A stretch of 64,000 nucleotides of DNA, taken from NCBI RefSeq assembly GCF_000299035.1, contig NZ_JH921518.1, positions 718,439 through 782,438 on the forward strand, given 5' to 3'. The notes under the pieces are model-generated. The model had not been told where the DNA came from and made no database searches. It worked only from the letters and a program-made list of their open reading frames with translations. This DNA is from Bacillus bingmayongensis. GTDB taxonomy: Bacteria; Bacillota; Bacilli; Bacillales; Bacillaceae_G. The position numbers and the translations under genes are program-made. Shown one piece after another: positions 9,108-18,680 of this stretch (positions are counted from its first letter, which is position 1; each line of letters starts with the position of its first letter).

Positions 9108-9709
9108 GTTTCATAATTTTCTAGTATATATGAATACAAAATACAAAACATAAAAGAGATAGCTCCAAAACTAATTACACCAATTAGTAGATAAAATCCC
9201 CATTGTAGTTTCAGGAACAAACAAATTAATATGATAAGTGACATGTATTGAAAAATACGCTGACTAAACAAGCGTATTTTCTGTAACACAATCGGCTCCT
9301 CTTCTTTTTTTCTTCCTTTTTTAAATCCTTTACTAACCATAAAAAGAAACGCACTAATTCCTATTATAAGACCAGTTTGAAATGGTATATCTATTCCAGT
9401 GCCAATAGCAAGAATAAGCATATGAATAAATAATAAAAATAGAGATACATTCTCTTTAAATCTCATCGCAATATTGTGGTCGTTCTCATTAAACTTATAT
9501 ACGTAATGTGAAATTATATACAACAGACCATGAAAAAAAATTATAAGACAAGGAATAAATAACGCAACAACTTGTTTCCTTGCATATTCATTCGGTTCAC
9601 CATTGTGATTCCAGTGCACCGCTAGATAATTCGGTAAATATGGATATAGAAACAACGTAAATAGAAAGCAAGCAAAAAATATACCTATAATATATTTATA
9701 TCTTACCAA
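9104..9709 (-). CDS. DUF1648-domain membrane protein
   Basis: Integral membrane protein of 201 residues with about five helices. The first loop carries the DUF1648 signature (PNYLAVHWNHNGEPNEYARK), also found in SdpI-type immunity and regulator proteins. The start is TTG at 9709 with GAGGTG eight bases upstream. It is a single gene between two terminators. Function is unknown; an immunity or sensor role is known for some relatives but cannot be claimed here. Confidence 0.75.
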   Translation of the reverse strand: MVRYKYIIGIFFACFLFTLFLYPYLPNYLAVHWNHNGEPNEYARKQVVALFIPCLIIFFHGLLYIISHYVYKFNENDHNIAMRFKENVSLFLLFIHMLILAIGTGIDIPFQTGLIIGISAFLFMVSKGFKKGRKKEEEPIVLQKIRLFSQRIFQYMSLIILICLFLKLQWGFYLLIGVISFGAISFMFCILYSYILENYET

Positions 9710-9799
9710 GTAATCTTCACCTCTCTTTTCTATTTACGGCTTCGATTTCCACAAAAAATTTCCTGCATAAAATATATTTCTCAACTAAACAGAAAAACT

Positions 9800-10723
9800 T
9801 TACTTGTTCGACATTTTAAAAGATTCCATGATGTTATTTAAATGATTAGGAAGTGGCACCTCTACTGTTATCTCTTCTTTTGTAATTGGGTGTAAAAAAG
9901 CAATCCGCATAGCATGTAAAGCTTGACTTGACATATATGTAGCTTGCCCACCATATAACATATCACCAATTAGCGGATGGCCACTATGACTCATATGAAC
10001 ACGAATTTGATGTGTTCTTCCTGTCTCTAATTGTAATGTTACAAGCGTTACATCTTGATTCTTAAAATATTTCTCTACTCGGTAATGCGTTACCGCTTGA
10101 TCACCTTTTAAAGAAACGCGGCGTCTTGTTGCATGATGTCGATCTCTTCCAATCGCTGCATCAATCACTCCTTGCTTCTTTTTCACTTTCCCTTCCACCA
10201 ATGCTAAATATGTTCTCTTAATTTTACGCTCCATTAATAACCGATCCATAATAGCACCTGCTATCCCATGTTTCGCAAATACAACACCACCCGTTGTGTC
10301 TTTATCTAATCGATGAACATGACGTACTTTCGTCTCTACACCTTGCATTTGTAAATGAAAAGCAACGAGGTTCGCAAGTGTTCCTGTTTCATCTTTGCTA
10401 GAAGGATGCGTATCCATATGCGCAGGTTTATTTACAATTAATACATGATCGTCTTCAAATATCACTTCTAAATCACCGAACTCCGGCTGAACACCATACT
10501 CTTCCTGGATAAACATATGAACTTGCAGTTTATCCCCTTCTTGTAAAGATTCACTCCATCGTTTTCGTTCTCCATTGACAATAATACCTTTTTCCATACG
10601 AAGCCTGTGTAATAGTTTTTTTGGGACGCCCCATTCTTCTTTTAGCAAAGAATCAATGCTGATACCGCTCCATTTAGCAGGAACCGTAATTTCGCACCAT
10701 TCTCCCTTTCTTTTCATTTCCAT
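9800..10723 (-). CDS. RluD-family RNA pseudouridine synthase
   Basis: Enzyme that isomerises uridine to pseudouridine in rRNA, 307 residues. An S4-like N-terminal domain (SIDSLLKEEWGVPKKLLHRL, then GIIVNGE) is followed by the catalytic domain with the invariant HRLDKDTTGGVVFAK (catalytic Asp) and the C-terminal GRTHQIRVHMSHSGHPLIGD. The ATG at 10723 follows AAGGTGG seven bases upstream. It belongs to the RluA/C/D family (YjbO, YlyB and YhcT in B. subtilis); which uridine it modifies cannot be told from sequence. Confidence 0.88.
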   Translation of the reverse strand: MEMKRKGEWCEITVPAKWSGISIDSLLKEEWGVPKKLLHRLRMEKGIIVNGERKRWSESLQEGDKLQVHMFIQEEYGVQPEFGDLEVIFEDDHVLIVNKPAHMDTHPSSKDETGTLANLVAFHLQMQGVETKVRHVHRLDKDTTGGVVFAKHGIAGAIMDRLLMERKIKRTYLALVEGKVKKKQGVIDAAIGRDRHHATRRRVSLKGDQAVTHYRVEKYFKNQDVTLVTLQLETGRTHQIRVHMSHSGHPLIGDMLYGGQATYMSSQALHAMRIAFLHPITKEEITVEVPLPNHLNNIMESFKMSNK

Positions 10724-10794
10724 GCTTGATCCACCTTATTTCTATTTATTCTACTATTGTAACGGAAATTGATTCATTATGCATTGTTTAACGC

Positions 10795-10824
10795 AAAAGA
10801 CAGTCCACATAATAGACTGCCTTC
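10795..10824 (-). terminator. Terminator of the small hypothetical gene
   Basis: AGGCAGTC/GACTGTCT stem followed by TTTT on the minus strand; it touches the stop codon of the gene at 10824. Confidence 0.5.
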
Positions 10825-11240
10825 TAAGCACGTAATTTCTTAATTTCTTGTAACGTTTCTTCTGCTTTTTGCTCATAAGATAAATCTTTAAAGAAGTCTG
10901 CTAATCGCTTATAGTCGTTGTAAGCATCCAATAAATCATCTATCGTTTCTTCCTTAGAAACTTGTGGCTTTGCTTTCATTTTCACTGGGTATCGATAACC
11001 AGACATCTCATGTATTTTATAATATTCTTCCTCCACTTGAATTACTTTCACAAGTTCCTCTTCTTCAGCATCCATTGTATACCCATCAAATTCCCTCAGT
11101 AATTCGTAAATAATATGAGTCCATTCATCTTTTGGATAAAACCCTTTTTCTAGCCTATAGCCGACAATGCGATACATGTGCCCATCATTTTCTGCAAACT
11201 GTACAGTATCATTTAACTTAAATTTAAAATAGCGAAACAT
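10824..11240 (-). CDS. Conserved hypothetical protein with C-terminal coiled-coil
   Basis: Soluble acidic protein of 138 residues. The first 65 residues look like a small beta-rich domain (FKLNDTVQFAENDGHMYRIVGYR); the end is helical and charged (YNDYKRLADFFKDLSYEQKAEETLQEIKK). The ATG at 11240 has AGGTGA six bases upstream and is preferred over a GTG three codons earlier. It stands alone between hairpins. I do not recognise a characterised family. Confidence 0.7.
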   Translation of the reverse strand: MFRYFKFKLNDTVQFAENDGHMYRIVGYRLEKGFYPKDEWTHIIYELLREFDGYTMDAEEEELVKVIQVEEEYYKIHEMSGYRYPVKMKAKPQVSKEETIDDLLDAYNDYKRLADFFKDLSYEQKAEETLQEIKKLRA

Positions 11241-11340
11241 TGTCTTCACCTGCTTTTATATGTATTGTTCTTACCACATACTATTTGCAAAAAGAGGGTA
11301 ATGCTATTCATAAAAAAGCACTCATCTATAAGCGAAACTG

Positions 11341-11405
11341 CTAAAAAACTTTTCTTTTTGGGAGAGAGAAGAGATCCGCTTTTATGTTCATAGCCGTGAT
11401 TAATG
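11341..11405 (-). repeat. Degenerate copy of repeat family B
   Basis: Keeps ACTTTTCTTTTTGGGAGAG, GATCCGC and TGTTCATAGCCGTGATT in the order of copy 1 but lacks the middle third. It overlaps an ORF-like stretch (11246-11482) that is therefore not called. Confidence 0.5.
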
Positions 11406-11449
11406 TGCCAGTAAATCAAAATGAACATATATGGAAAGAATGGTGGATT

Positions 11450-11488
11450 AAAAAAGGCCATTGAAAAACTTCCGTTTTTCAATGGCCT
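11450..11488 (-). terminator. Terminator of the MMPL gene
   Basis: GGCCATTGAAAAAC/GTTTTTCAATGGCC, a perfect 14-bp stem with a four-base loop, followed on the minus strand by TTTTTTAA. It lies 22 bp past the MMPL stop. Confidence 0.9.
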
Positions 11489-11509
11489 CTCTACAAGGTG
11501 AGCGCTTTT

Positions 11510-13705
11510 TCAATCCGATGATTTTACTTCTTTCTTTCGAAACGGCAGCCACCAGTTCCAATCTCCGAACATTTTCATTAAACTTGGTACAAGCATGAGC
11601 CTAATAATCGTTGCATCAAGAAAAATAGCAAGTGCCACACCAAGTCCCATCTGCTTTACTGGTAAAATATCAGTAAATGCGAATGCTCCTGTTACAACAA
11701 TCATAATAAGAGCAGCTGATGTAATAATACGACTCGTTGATACAAGTCCTTCTAACGTTGCCTTATCATTATCTCCTGTCTCTTCATACAATTCATGGAT
11801 ACGAGAAATAAGAAATACTTCATAATCCATACTTAAACCGAATACAAGGCCGAATATAAAGATTGGTAACACGAATAAAACTGAGCTTTCTTCCAATCCA
11901 AAATGTCCACCCTCAAATAGCCAAATAACAATACCAATGGTTGCACTTAAACTAAGTACATTCATCACGATAGCCTTAATTGGAATAAGTATAGAACGGA
12001 ATGCAAATAGCAAAATAAAGAAAGTGGAACCGAATATAACAGACATCCCAATCACAACTTTATCTTTAATTTCATCCTCTAGCTCTTGTTGAAATGTTGT
12101 CATACCACCCAAATAATACGTAATACTATCATCTCTATACGTGTCTTTAAAATCACGCACCCATTGCTTTGCAGTCTCTGCTTTAGGCTTTGTATCCAAG
12201 AAAATTTGAAGGGTTGTTTTGTTTCCTTTTGTATATGCTTCAAGTACAGGTTCCACTTGCGTACGCTGTGGGGATTGTAACAATGTAGCGAGCTGTTCAG
12301 GTTTCATACCATTTAGCTCATCATATAGACTTTTCACCTTATATACATGCTTATCTTTTTTCAGCTTTTGAACAACATCTTCTATCTTCTGTAAACTTTC
12401 TTTCTCTATGATATTACTTTTCGTCTCTAGTACTACTGTAACATCGGCATGTGTTTTTACAATTTTGTTGAATGACTCTTCATATCTTTCATATGCAATT
12501 CGTGTATCACTTTTCTCCGGCAATGCTTCTTCACCGGGAAATTGAAGGTTAGCGGTGCGAAGCGGTAACAAACAGACAATAATAAACATTGTAACAACGA
12601 TAATCATCATAATAGGATGCTTCATAACAAATTGAGCGAACTTACGCCACAGTTTTGAAGTGCGAGGTGCAGTTGGATTTTTTTTCAATAATCGCTTCCC
12701 TATTAACGATAACAATGCGGGAAGAAGTGTCAGTGAAAATAATATACTCATTACAACAACAATCATCCCGCTAATTGCAACAGACTGAATATAATCAATT
12801 TCAAAGAAAAATAAACCGGATAAACCAACAAATACACATAATCCGGAAAATACAATGGCACGTCCCGCTGTTTGATATGTGACAGCTATTGCCTCTTTTA
12901 CTGTCCGATGTGCCACTTCCTCACGAAATCGGTTCACAAATAACAGTGCAAAATCAATTGACAAAGCAAGCCCGATCATAGGTGCAACATTTAATACAAA
13001 AATAGATAACTCTTTATCTATACCGATAAAATATAAAATTCCCATCGTACTAAGCACACTAAGCGCCCCATTTACAATCGGCAAGATCGATGCAAGCAAA
13101 CTACCGAATGAAAATAGTAATACAAGAAAGGCAATTGGCAATCCAATCATTTCTGCTACTTTCAAATCATTTTGTGTTCGCTCATTAATTTCTTCATTAA
13201 TCTTTGGAAAACCTGTTGGTGATACTTTCAAAGTATCGTTACTTTCCTTTTTTATTTCTTTTGCAAATTGTAATGTCTTTTCATTCCGTTCTTTACTTGT
13301 TTTCCCGGAAAATAAAATCGTCGCATATGCAATATCGTCTTGCAGCATCTCTTTATTTTCTAACGGGTGATGAAATGAATCATACGTTTCTTTCGTTTGA
13401 ATGTTTGTTATAATTTCTTCTATTCGTTTTTGAAAGGTTTCGTTTGAAATCCCTTTATTCTTCTGAAAAACAAGAAGGAGCGTATCTTGAGACTGTTTAA
13501 AATCTTTATCTAAAATTGCTTTTGTCTTTTGATAATCTCCTTTTGTTTGAAAACCATCGCCTCCTAATACTCCTGGAAGTTTTGGTGCAAAAATACCGAG
13601 TGCTATTGCTAATACGACTAATGCAACTATGACTGTATAGCGAGATTGATAAAGAAAAGTACCTAGTTCCCCCCATTTATCTATTTTATGTACATTTGTC
13701 TTCAC
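11510..13705 (-). CDS. MMPL/RND-family membrane transporter
   Basis: Integral membrane transporter of 731 residues in two similar halves. Each half has one N-terminal helix, a large extracytoplasmic loop and a block of five or six helices. The RND-type helices hold the functional Asp residues in GLALSIDFALLFVNRFREE and FGLSMDYEVFLISRI. It is like YdfJ/YdgH of bacilli and MmpL of actinobacteria, which move lipids or hydrophobic compounds using the proton gradient. GTG start at 13705 with AGGTGA six bases upstream. The substrate is unknown and no partner regulator is adjacent. Confidence 0.88.
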   Translation of the reverse strand: MKTNVHKIDKWGELGTFLYQSRYTVIVALVVLAIALGIFAPKLPGVLGGDGFQTKGDYQKTKAILDKDFKQSQDTLLLVFQKNKGISNETFQKRIEEIITNIQTKETYDSFHHPLENKEMLQDDIAYATILFSGKTSKERNEKTLQFAKEIKKESNDTLKVSPTGFPKINEEINERTQNDLKVAEMIGLPIAFLVLLFSFGSLLASILPIVNGALSVLSTMGILYFIGIDKELSIFVLNVAPMIGLALSIDFALLFVNRFREEVAHRTVKEAIAVTYQTAGRAIVFSGLCVFVGLSGLFFFEIDYIQSVAISGMIVVVMSILFSLTLLPALLSLIGKRLLKKNPTAPRTSKLWRKFAQFVMKHPIMMIIVVTMFIIVCLLPLRTANLQFPGEEALPEKSDTRIAYERYEESFNKIVKTHADVTVVLETKSNIIEKESLQKIEDVVQKLKKDKHVYKVKSLYDELNGMKPEQLATLLQSPQRTQVEPVLEAYTKGNKTTLQIFLDTKPKAETAKQWVRDFKDTYRDDSITYYLGGMTTFQQELEDEIKDKVVIGMSVIFGSTFFILLFAFRSILIPIKAIVMNVLSLSATIGIVIWLFEGGHFGLEESSVLFVLPIFIFGLVFGLSMDYEVFLISRIHELYEETGDNDKATLEGLVSTSRIITSAALIMIVVTGAFAFTDILPVKQMGLGVALAIFLDATIIRLMLVPSLMKMFGDWNWWLPFRKKEVKSSD

Positions 13706-13785
13706 ACATCTTCACCTACTTTATATAATTAGTGAATCCCTCTATATTTTAGCACATCCGGGCATAATCAATTATGAAACACCAT

Positions 13786-13828
13786 AAAAAAGCATCCGAA
13801 AAAACCAGTAATCTAGGCTTTTCCGGAC
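13786..13828 (-). terminator. Terminator of the PAP2 phosphatase gene
   Basis: TCCGGAAAAGCC/GGTTTTTTCGGA stem on the minus strand followed by GCTTTTTT. Confidence 0.7.
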
Positions 13829-13833
13829 ATTTC

Positions 13834-14481
13834 TTATCTCTCTTGGTTCGCTCCAAGCCACTCTGAAAGTAAGCGATGAAAATAAATAGCCATAATTAAT
13901 AAAATACCACTTAAACAATAACCAGCTAAAATATCAGTCGGATAATGTACAGATAAAATAATCCTACTTAATCCAATCCATATGATGAATAGTGCCATAG
14001 TAAGCGTAATAACAACTTTCCCAGCCACATTTTTTACGTTTGCAGCAATAATATAAGCAAGGAATCCATACGTAATAATGGATAGCATAGCATGTCCACT
14101 TGGAAAACTGTATCCAAGGGCATCAAGCGCTTCATTTAAGCTCGGACGATCTCTTTTCGCAATTTCTTTTATTCCTTTATTCACAAGATGCGTTATTAAC
14201 ACAGCCGTCGGATAAACAACCATCGCTACATAGTAACGTTTCTTCCAAAAAGCGAGAAGACTAAGACTAAGCGTGCTAATAATCCCAATTGCAGATCCCA
14301 TCTTCGTAAAATATGAAAAAAACGCAAGCGAGCTTTCTGTTTGTAATCCCCTTACAAGCCCTTTTACATATTCATCAATTGCTGTCGCACCTCCAGCTTG
14401 TACCTTCCAAGCAATGAGAGCAAATGCAGCGAATAATAAAATCATACAAAAAAGCTCATATCGATGTAATTTCTTTTTCAA
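13834..14481 (-). CDS. PAP2-family membrane phosphatase
   Basis: Membrane lipid phosphatase of 215 residues with six helices. All three phosphatidic-acid phosphatase motifs are present: KEIAKRDRP (KX6RP), PSGH and SRIILSVHYPTD (SRX5HX3D). The family includes undecaprenyl-pyrophosphate and phosphatidylglycerophosphate phosphatases; it most resembles YodM/YwoA-type proteins. The start is TTG at 14481 with GGAGG six bases upstream. Single gene between two hairpins. Confidence 0.88.
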   Translation of the reverse strand: MKKKLHRYELFCMILLFAAFALIAWKVQAGGATAIDEYVKGLVRGLQTESSLAFFSYFTKMGSAIGIISTLSLSLLAFWKKRYYVAMVVYPTAVLITHLVNKGIKEIAKRDRPSLNEALDALGYSFPSGHAMLSIITYGFLAYIIAANVKNVAGKVVITLTMALFIIWIGLSRIILSVHYPTDILAGYCLSGILLIMAIYFHRLLSEWLGANQER

Positions 14482-14497
14482 TTTTTTCCTCCCACTA

Positions 14498-14536
14498 TGA
14501 AAAAATGCGATTTCTATTCAGAAACCGCATTTTTAT
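14498..14536 (-). terminator. Hairpin upstream of the PAP2 gene, end of the pot transcript
   Basis: AAAATGCGGTTTC/GAAATCGCATTTTTTC stem; it can stop minus-strand transcription leaving potD and crossing repeat B3. Confidence 0.7.
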
Positions 14537-14552
14537 TATATATCCAATGTAA

Positions 14553-14706
14553 TTTTCAACATATAAATCGCAGCCATGAAAATAAAAGGAGCTTTCCACT
14601 CATTTTCTACTTCTGTTTTCACGCAGCATGGGGCGAAAAAAGGCACTGACCGCTTCTATGCTCAGCCGGCCCCTCTCTCCCACCTAAAAGATTAGGCTTT
14701 TTGTTG
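14553..14706 (+). repeat. Interspersed repeat family B, copy 3
   Basis: Shares TTTTCAACATATAA, GCATGGGGC and the C-rich CCCACCTAAAAG end with copy 4. It sits directly after the potD stop. Confidence 0.7.
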
Positions 14707-14724
14707 GTTTTTCAATTTATATAC

Positions 14725-15774
14725 TTATTTCCCTTTTGTTTTTAACTCTGTCCAATAACGATCATACTCTTTTAATTTATTGTCTACATCAACAAGCCAC
14801 TCTGTACGATTTAATTCGTCTTGCGATAAGAAAATCATGTGGTTTTCACGATACTCTTTACTGTGAAGTTCCCATGCTTTTTCATTTGGGTTACTATATC
14901 CAATGGATTCATAGTTTTTCACACTTACTTTTTCATCCATTAAATAGTTCATAAACTTCTCTGCAAGTTCTTTATTTTTCGCACCTTTTGGAATTGCTAA
15001 TGTATCCGCCCAAATTGTACCGCCTTCTTTTGGAACGACATACTCTACATCTTTATTATCTTTTGCAATGAACGCTGCATCTCCAGACCAAACTGTTCCA
15101 ATCCAAGCGTCCTCTGTAATAAATTTTTGTTTAATATTATCTGTATCAAATGCTAGTAAGTTAGGAAGTAATTTTTGCAAGTCAGTAGCTGCTGTTTTTA
15201 ACTCCGCATCATTTTGTGTGCTGTTTGAAAATCCGTTCTTTTTCAGACCCATTCCTAATACTTCACGAGAATCATTTAATAAAGTAACATGGCCTTTATA
15301 TTTCTCATTCCATAAGTCGCTCCAACTTGTTGGTACTTCTTTTACATGCTTTTTATTGTAAGCAATTCCTGTTACACCCCAAGTATATACAAGCGAATAT
15401 TTATTCTCTGGATCAAATGCAGGTGTTTTAAAATTGGAAACAAGATTGTTTACATTTGGAATGTTCTTTTTATCCAATGGCTCTAGTAAATCCATTTTTG
15501 CCATCGTTTTAACCATGTAGTCCGACGGTTGAATCAAATCATATTTTGCACCGCCAGCTTGTAATTTCGCAAGCATCTCTTCATTACTTGCGTATTTATC
15601 ATAGTTAATTTTCACGTTATATTTTTTTTCAAAATCCTTTAACACTTGCTCATCAAAGTTATCAGCCCAGCTATAAATATTTAGCTCTTCTTTCTTTTCA
15701 CCACAACCAGCAAGTACACCGGCAACAAGGCTGAAGCTAAGCGCTGCACCAGCTATTGTTTTCATCCATTTCAT
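14725..15774 (-). CDS. potD: Spermidine/putrescine-binding lipoprotein PotD
   Basis: Extracellular substrate-binding protein of the polyamine ABC importer, 349 residues. Signal peptide with lipobox VLAGCGEKK; mature part opens with LNIYSWADNF and includes NVKINYDKY and DLIQPSDYMV, typical of PotD/PotF. The ATG at 15774 lies ten bases after AGGAGG. Last gene of potABCD on the minus strand. The polyamine preference cannot be decided by reading. Confidence 0.92.
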   Translation of the reverse strand: MKWMKTIAGAALSFSLVAGVLAGCGEKKEELNIYSWADNFDEQVLKDFEKKYNVKINYDKYASNEEMLAKLQAGGAKYDLIQPSDYMVKTMAKMDLLEPLDKKNIPNVNNLVSNFKTPAFDPENKYSLVYTWGVTGIAYNKKHVKEVPTSWSDLWNEKYKGHVTLLNDSREVLGMGLKKNGFSNSTQNDAELKTAATDLQKLLPNLLAFDTDNIKQKFITEDAWIGTVWSGDAAFIAKDNKDVEYVVPKEGGTIWADTLAIPKGAKNKELAEKFMNYLMDEKVSVKNYESIGYSNPNEKAWELHSKEYRENHMIFLSQDELNRTEWLVDVDNKLKEYDRYWTELKTKGK

Positions 15775-15815
15775 CGAATCATTACCTCCTTGTTCTTTGT
15801 AATTCATTTACTTTC

Positions 15816-16616
15816 TTATAATGGAAGATGTCCCCCAGAGTTTTCTTCACCATCTGCACCTTTATTACGGAATAGTTCTGATGCGATCATTAATCCAACA
15901 ATCACAACAATTAATATTGTAGAAAGAGCATTAATTTCAGGTGTTACACCACGTTTTACCATACTATAAATATATAATGGCAATGTTGTTGATCCTGGAC
16001 CAGACACGAAGAAACTAATCACAAAGTCATCGATTGATAATGTGAATGTTAATAATGCTGCAGAAATAACACCAGGTGCAATTCCAGGAAGCGTTACGTA
16101 ACGAAACGTTTGCCACGGAGTTGCTCCTAAATCATTCGCGGCTTCTTCTAAATCACGTCCCATACCAGAAAGACGTGCTGCTAAAATCACAACAACAAAT
16201 GAAATACTAAATGTAATGTGCGCAATAATAATGGTAACTTGTCCAAGTTCCATTCCAATTTGACTAAATAAAATAAGTAAAGATAATCCCATTAAAATAT
16301 CAGGAATTAAAATCGGTAAATATACCAGGCCATTAATTGCCCCTTCAAAACGATATTTATAACGATGTAATGCAACAGCGAAAATCACACCAAGAACTGT
16401 CGTCACAACTGTCGTCACAATCGCAATTGTAATACTATTTATAAATGCATCAATAACATCTTGCTTTTGAAATAGATCTGTATACCAATGGAATGTAAAT
16501 CCTTCCCATTCTGCGTTAATACGAGAATTGTTAAAAGAATATACCATGAGAACCATCATTGGAAAATACAAGAACAATAAAATTAACCAAGAATAAGAAA
16601 CTAAAAACTTCTTCAT
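15816..16616 (-). CDS. potC: Spermidine/putrescine ABC transporter permease PotC
   Basis: Inner-membrane permease, 266 residues, six helices, with the ABC permease EAA loop EEAANDLGATPWQTF that docks to PotA. It follows potB by six bases and precedes potD in the operon. The Arg/Asn-rich start (YSFNNSRINAEW) matches PotC proteins. Confidence 0.92.
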   Translation of the reverse strand: MKKFLVSYSWLILLFLYFPMMVLMVYSFNNSRINAEWEGFTFHWYTDLFQKQDVIDAFINSITIAIVTTVVTTVLGVIFAVALHRYKYRFEGAINGLVYLPILIPDILMGLSLLILFSQIGMELGQVTIIIAHITFSISFVVVILAARLSGMGRDLEEAANDLGATPWQTFRYVTLPGIAPGVISAALLTFTLSIDDFVISFFVSGPGSTTLPLYIYSMVKRGVTPEINALSTILIVVIVGLMIASELFRNKGADGEENSGGHLPL

Positions 16617-16622
16617 CTTTGT

Positions 16623-17468
16623 CTATTCCCCTCCGTTTCCGTATTTATATACTTTCGTTACACGATAATATAAGTAAATTAACAGAACAGAGAACAGCAC
16701 GACAATAATTGATAACGCTGATCCAAATGGCCAATCACGTGCACCTAAGAATTGGTTTTGAATAACGTTCCCGATTAATGCTACTTTCGATCCACCCATA
16801 ACGTCTGATACAACAAACATTCCAATAGATGAAACAAATACTAAAATCGAACCAGTAGCAACCCCTGACATTGTCATTGGCAATGTTACATGCCAAAATG
16901 CTTTCATCGGTGTTGCCCCTAAATCATATGCAGCTTCTAACTTACGTTTATCAAGCTGCTCAATAGCTGCGTACACTGGTAAAATCATAAACGGCAGTAA
17001 AGAATATACCATTCCTAATACAACAGATGGTGTATTATACAATAAATTTAGTGGCTCATTAATAATGCCTAACTTTAGTAATACTGTATTTACAAGCCCT
17101 TGTGAACGTAAAATAACAATCCATGCATACGAGCGCACAAGAAAGTTAATCCAAAACGGAATCGTTGCCAATAATAGTAAAATCGAACGATATTTACGAT
17201 CAACAATTGTAATTGTATATGCAAATGGGTAACCAATGAGTAAACAAAGTACTGTTGTAATCACTGCGATTTTCACTGTTTCCCATAATGTATTCATATA
17301 CAAGGGATCAAACACACGAGATATATTATCTAAGGTAAATTGCATTTCCACTGTTCCGTATGCCCCGCGCTGCAAGAACGCAAATGCTAATACGAATAAA
17401 AGCGGAAATAAAAAGAAGATTAAGAGCCATGTAACTGTAGGTAATGCGAGTAGTTTCCCTTTTTTCAA
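16623..17468 (-). CDS. potB: Spermidine/putrescine ABC transporter permease PotB
   Basis: Inner-membrane permease, 281 residues, six helices, with EAA loop [15 protein letters not shown]. It pairs with PotC to form the translocation pore. Its ATG overlaps the potA stop by four bases (ATGA), showing translational coupling. Confidence 0.92.
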   Translation of the reverse strand: MKKGKLLALPTVTWLLIFFLFPLLFVLAFAFLQRGAYGTVEMQFTLDNISRVFDPLYMNTLWETVKIAVITTVLCLLIGYPFAYTITIVDRKYRSILLLLATIPFWINFLVRSYAWIVILRSQGLVNTVLLKLGIINEPLNLLYNTPSVVLGMVYSLLPFMILPVYAAIEQLDKRKLEAAYDLGATPMKAFWHVTLPMTMSGVATGSILVFVSSIGMFVVSDVMGGSKVALIGNVIQNQFLGARDWPFGSALSIIVVLFSVLLIYLYYRVTKVYKYGNGGE

Positions 17469-18448
17469 TTTAAGGTCACCTCATCCTCTTGTTCCCAGCC
17501 TACATATACATTATCACCGATACTCCACTGCGCTGCTTCTTCTGCAGTTTGATACGTCATTAATAGTTCAGATGTTTTTTCATCACGTACATACAGCTTT
17601 TCCATATTTCCCACAAATTCAATATCTTCAATATGTCCAAGATGGTATTCTTTTAAAATTGGTTGTTCAACCGAACGTATTTTCACATTTTCAGGGCGAA
17701 CTGCTACGTAGTTTTCCCCATTTTTAATAATATTATTTTCACCAATGAATGTCGCAACAAACAATGTTTTCGGTTCATTATAAATTTCTTTTGGCGTTCC
17801 GATTTGCTCGATATGCCCTTTATTCATAACAACAATGCGATCACTCATGCTCATCGCTTCTTCTTGGTCATGCGTTACATAGATAAACGTAATTCCTAAA
17901 TTACGCTGTAAATTTTTCAATTCGCGTTGCAAATCTTTTCTTAATTTAAAATCAAGTGCCCCAAGTGGCTCATCTAGCAATAACACACGTGGATTATTTA
18001 CGATTGCTCTTGCAATTGCAACACGCTGCTGTTGTCCACCAGAAAGTTTTGCAGGCTTACGATTACGGAATTCTAGTAACTGCGTTAAACGCATCGCTTC
18101 TTCTGCACGTTCTTTTTGTTCCGCTGTTGATACTTTTTGCATCTTCATACCAAAACAAATATTTTTCTCCACCGTCATATGTGGAAATAATGCATAGTGC
18201 TGGAACACTAAGTTCATATGACGCTTATAAGGTGGTAAATCATTGATTCTTTCCTCATCAAGTAAAAGATTACCCTTTGTAGGGGTTTCAAAACCTGCAA
18301 TCATACGAAGTAACGTTGTTTTACCACAACCACTAGGTCCAAGAATCGTTAAAAATTCTCCTTCTTTAATATCTAAAGAAAGAGGTGGAATAATCACTTG
18401 ATCTCCAAAATGTTTTTCTACCGCTTCAACTTTAATAATCTTTTTCAT
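17465..18448 (-). CDS. potA: Spermidine/putrescine ABC transporter ATPase PotA
   Basis: Cytoplasmic ATPase that energises the importer, 327 residues. Walker [10 protein letters not shown], signature [14 protein letters not shown], Walker [13 protein letters not shown] and switch His in [11 protein letters not shown]; a C-terminal TOBE-type domain starts near residue 240 ([19 protein letters not shown]). First gene of potABCD. The C-terminal domain is somewhat short compared with E. coli PotA. Confidence 0.93.
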   Translation of the reverse strand: MKKIIKVEAVEKHFGDQVIIPPLSLDIKEGEFLTILGPSGCGKTTLLRMIAGFETPTKGNLLLDEERINDLPPYKRHMNLVFQHYALFPHMTVEKNICFGMKMQKVSTAEQKERAEEAMRLTQLLEFRNRKPAKLSGGQQQRVAIARAIVNNPRVLLLDEPLGALDFKLRKDLQRELKNLQRNLGITFIYVTHDQEEAMSMSDRIVVMNKGHIEQIGTPKEIYNEPKTLFVATFIGENNIIKNGENYVAVRPENVKIRSVEQPILKEYHLGHIEDIEFVGNMEKLYVRDEKTSELLMTYQTAEEAAQWSIGDNVYVGWEQEDEVTLN

Positions 18449-18614
18449 TTTCCCGTCCTATCTACCTCAAATTTTCACTCTTTATATTCATGAATAAATA
18501 TTAGTTTTCTATATTTTTTGTTTCGATCCAAACAAAAATGATTGTTTAACAGCGTCCTCTTCTATTCTTTATGTAGTATGTTTGATTCATTTTTGCATGA
18601 TACATATGTCGAAC

Positions 18615-18648
18615 AGAAAAACCCCTTCAGGCGAGAAGGGGTTTTTAT
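18615..18648 (-). terminator. Terminator of the aldehyde dehydrogenase gene
   Basis: AAAAACCCCTTC/GAAGGGGTTTTT stem, loop of six, about 35 bp after the stop on the minus strand. Confidence 0.85.
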
Positions 18649-18680
18649 CATACGGCTACGCCTACTGATAAACACCATCA

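Noticed and set aside
11246-11482. 78-codon open frame on the minus strand before the small hypothetical gene
   Set aside because: It begins inside the MMPL terminator, lies over the degenerate repeat B copy and has no ribosome binding site.
18604-18612. Spo0A box (TGTCGAA) between potA and the aldehyde dehydrogenase gene
   Set aside because: One seven-base match next to a terminator; such matches are expected by chance and no promoter is evident there.
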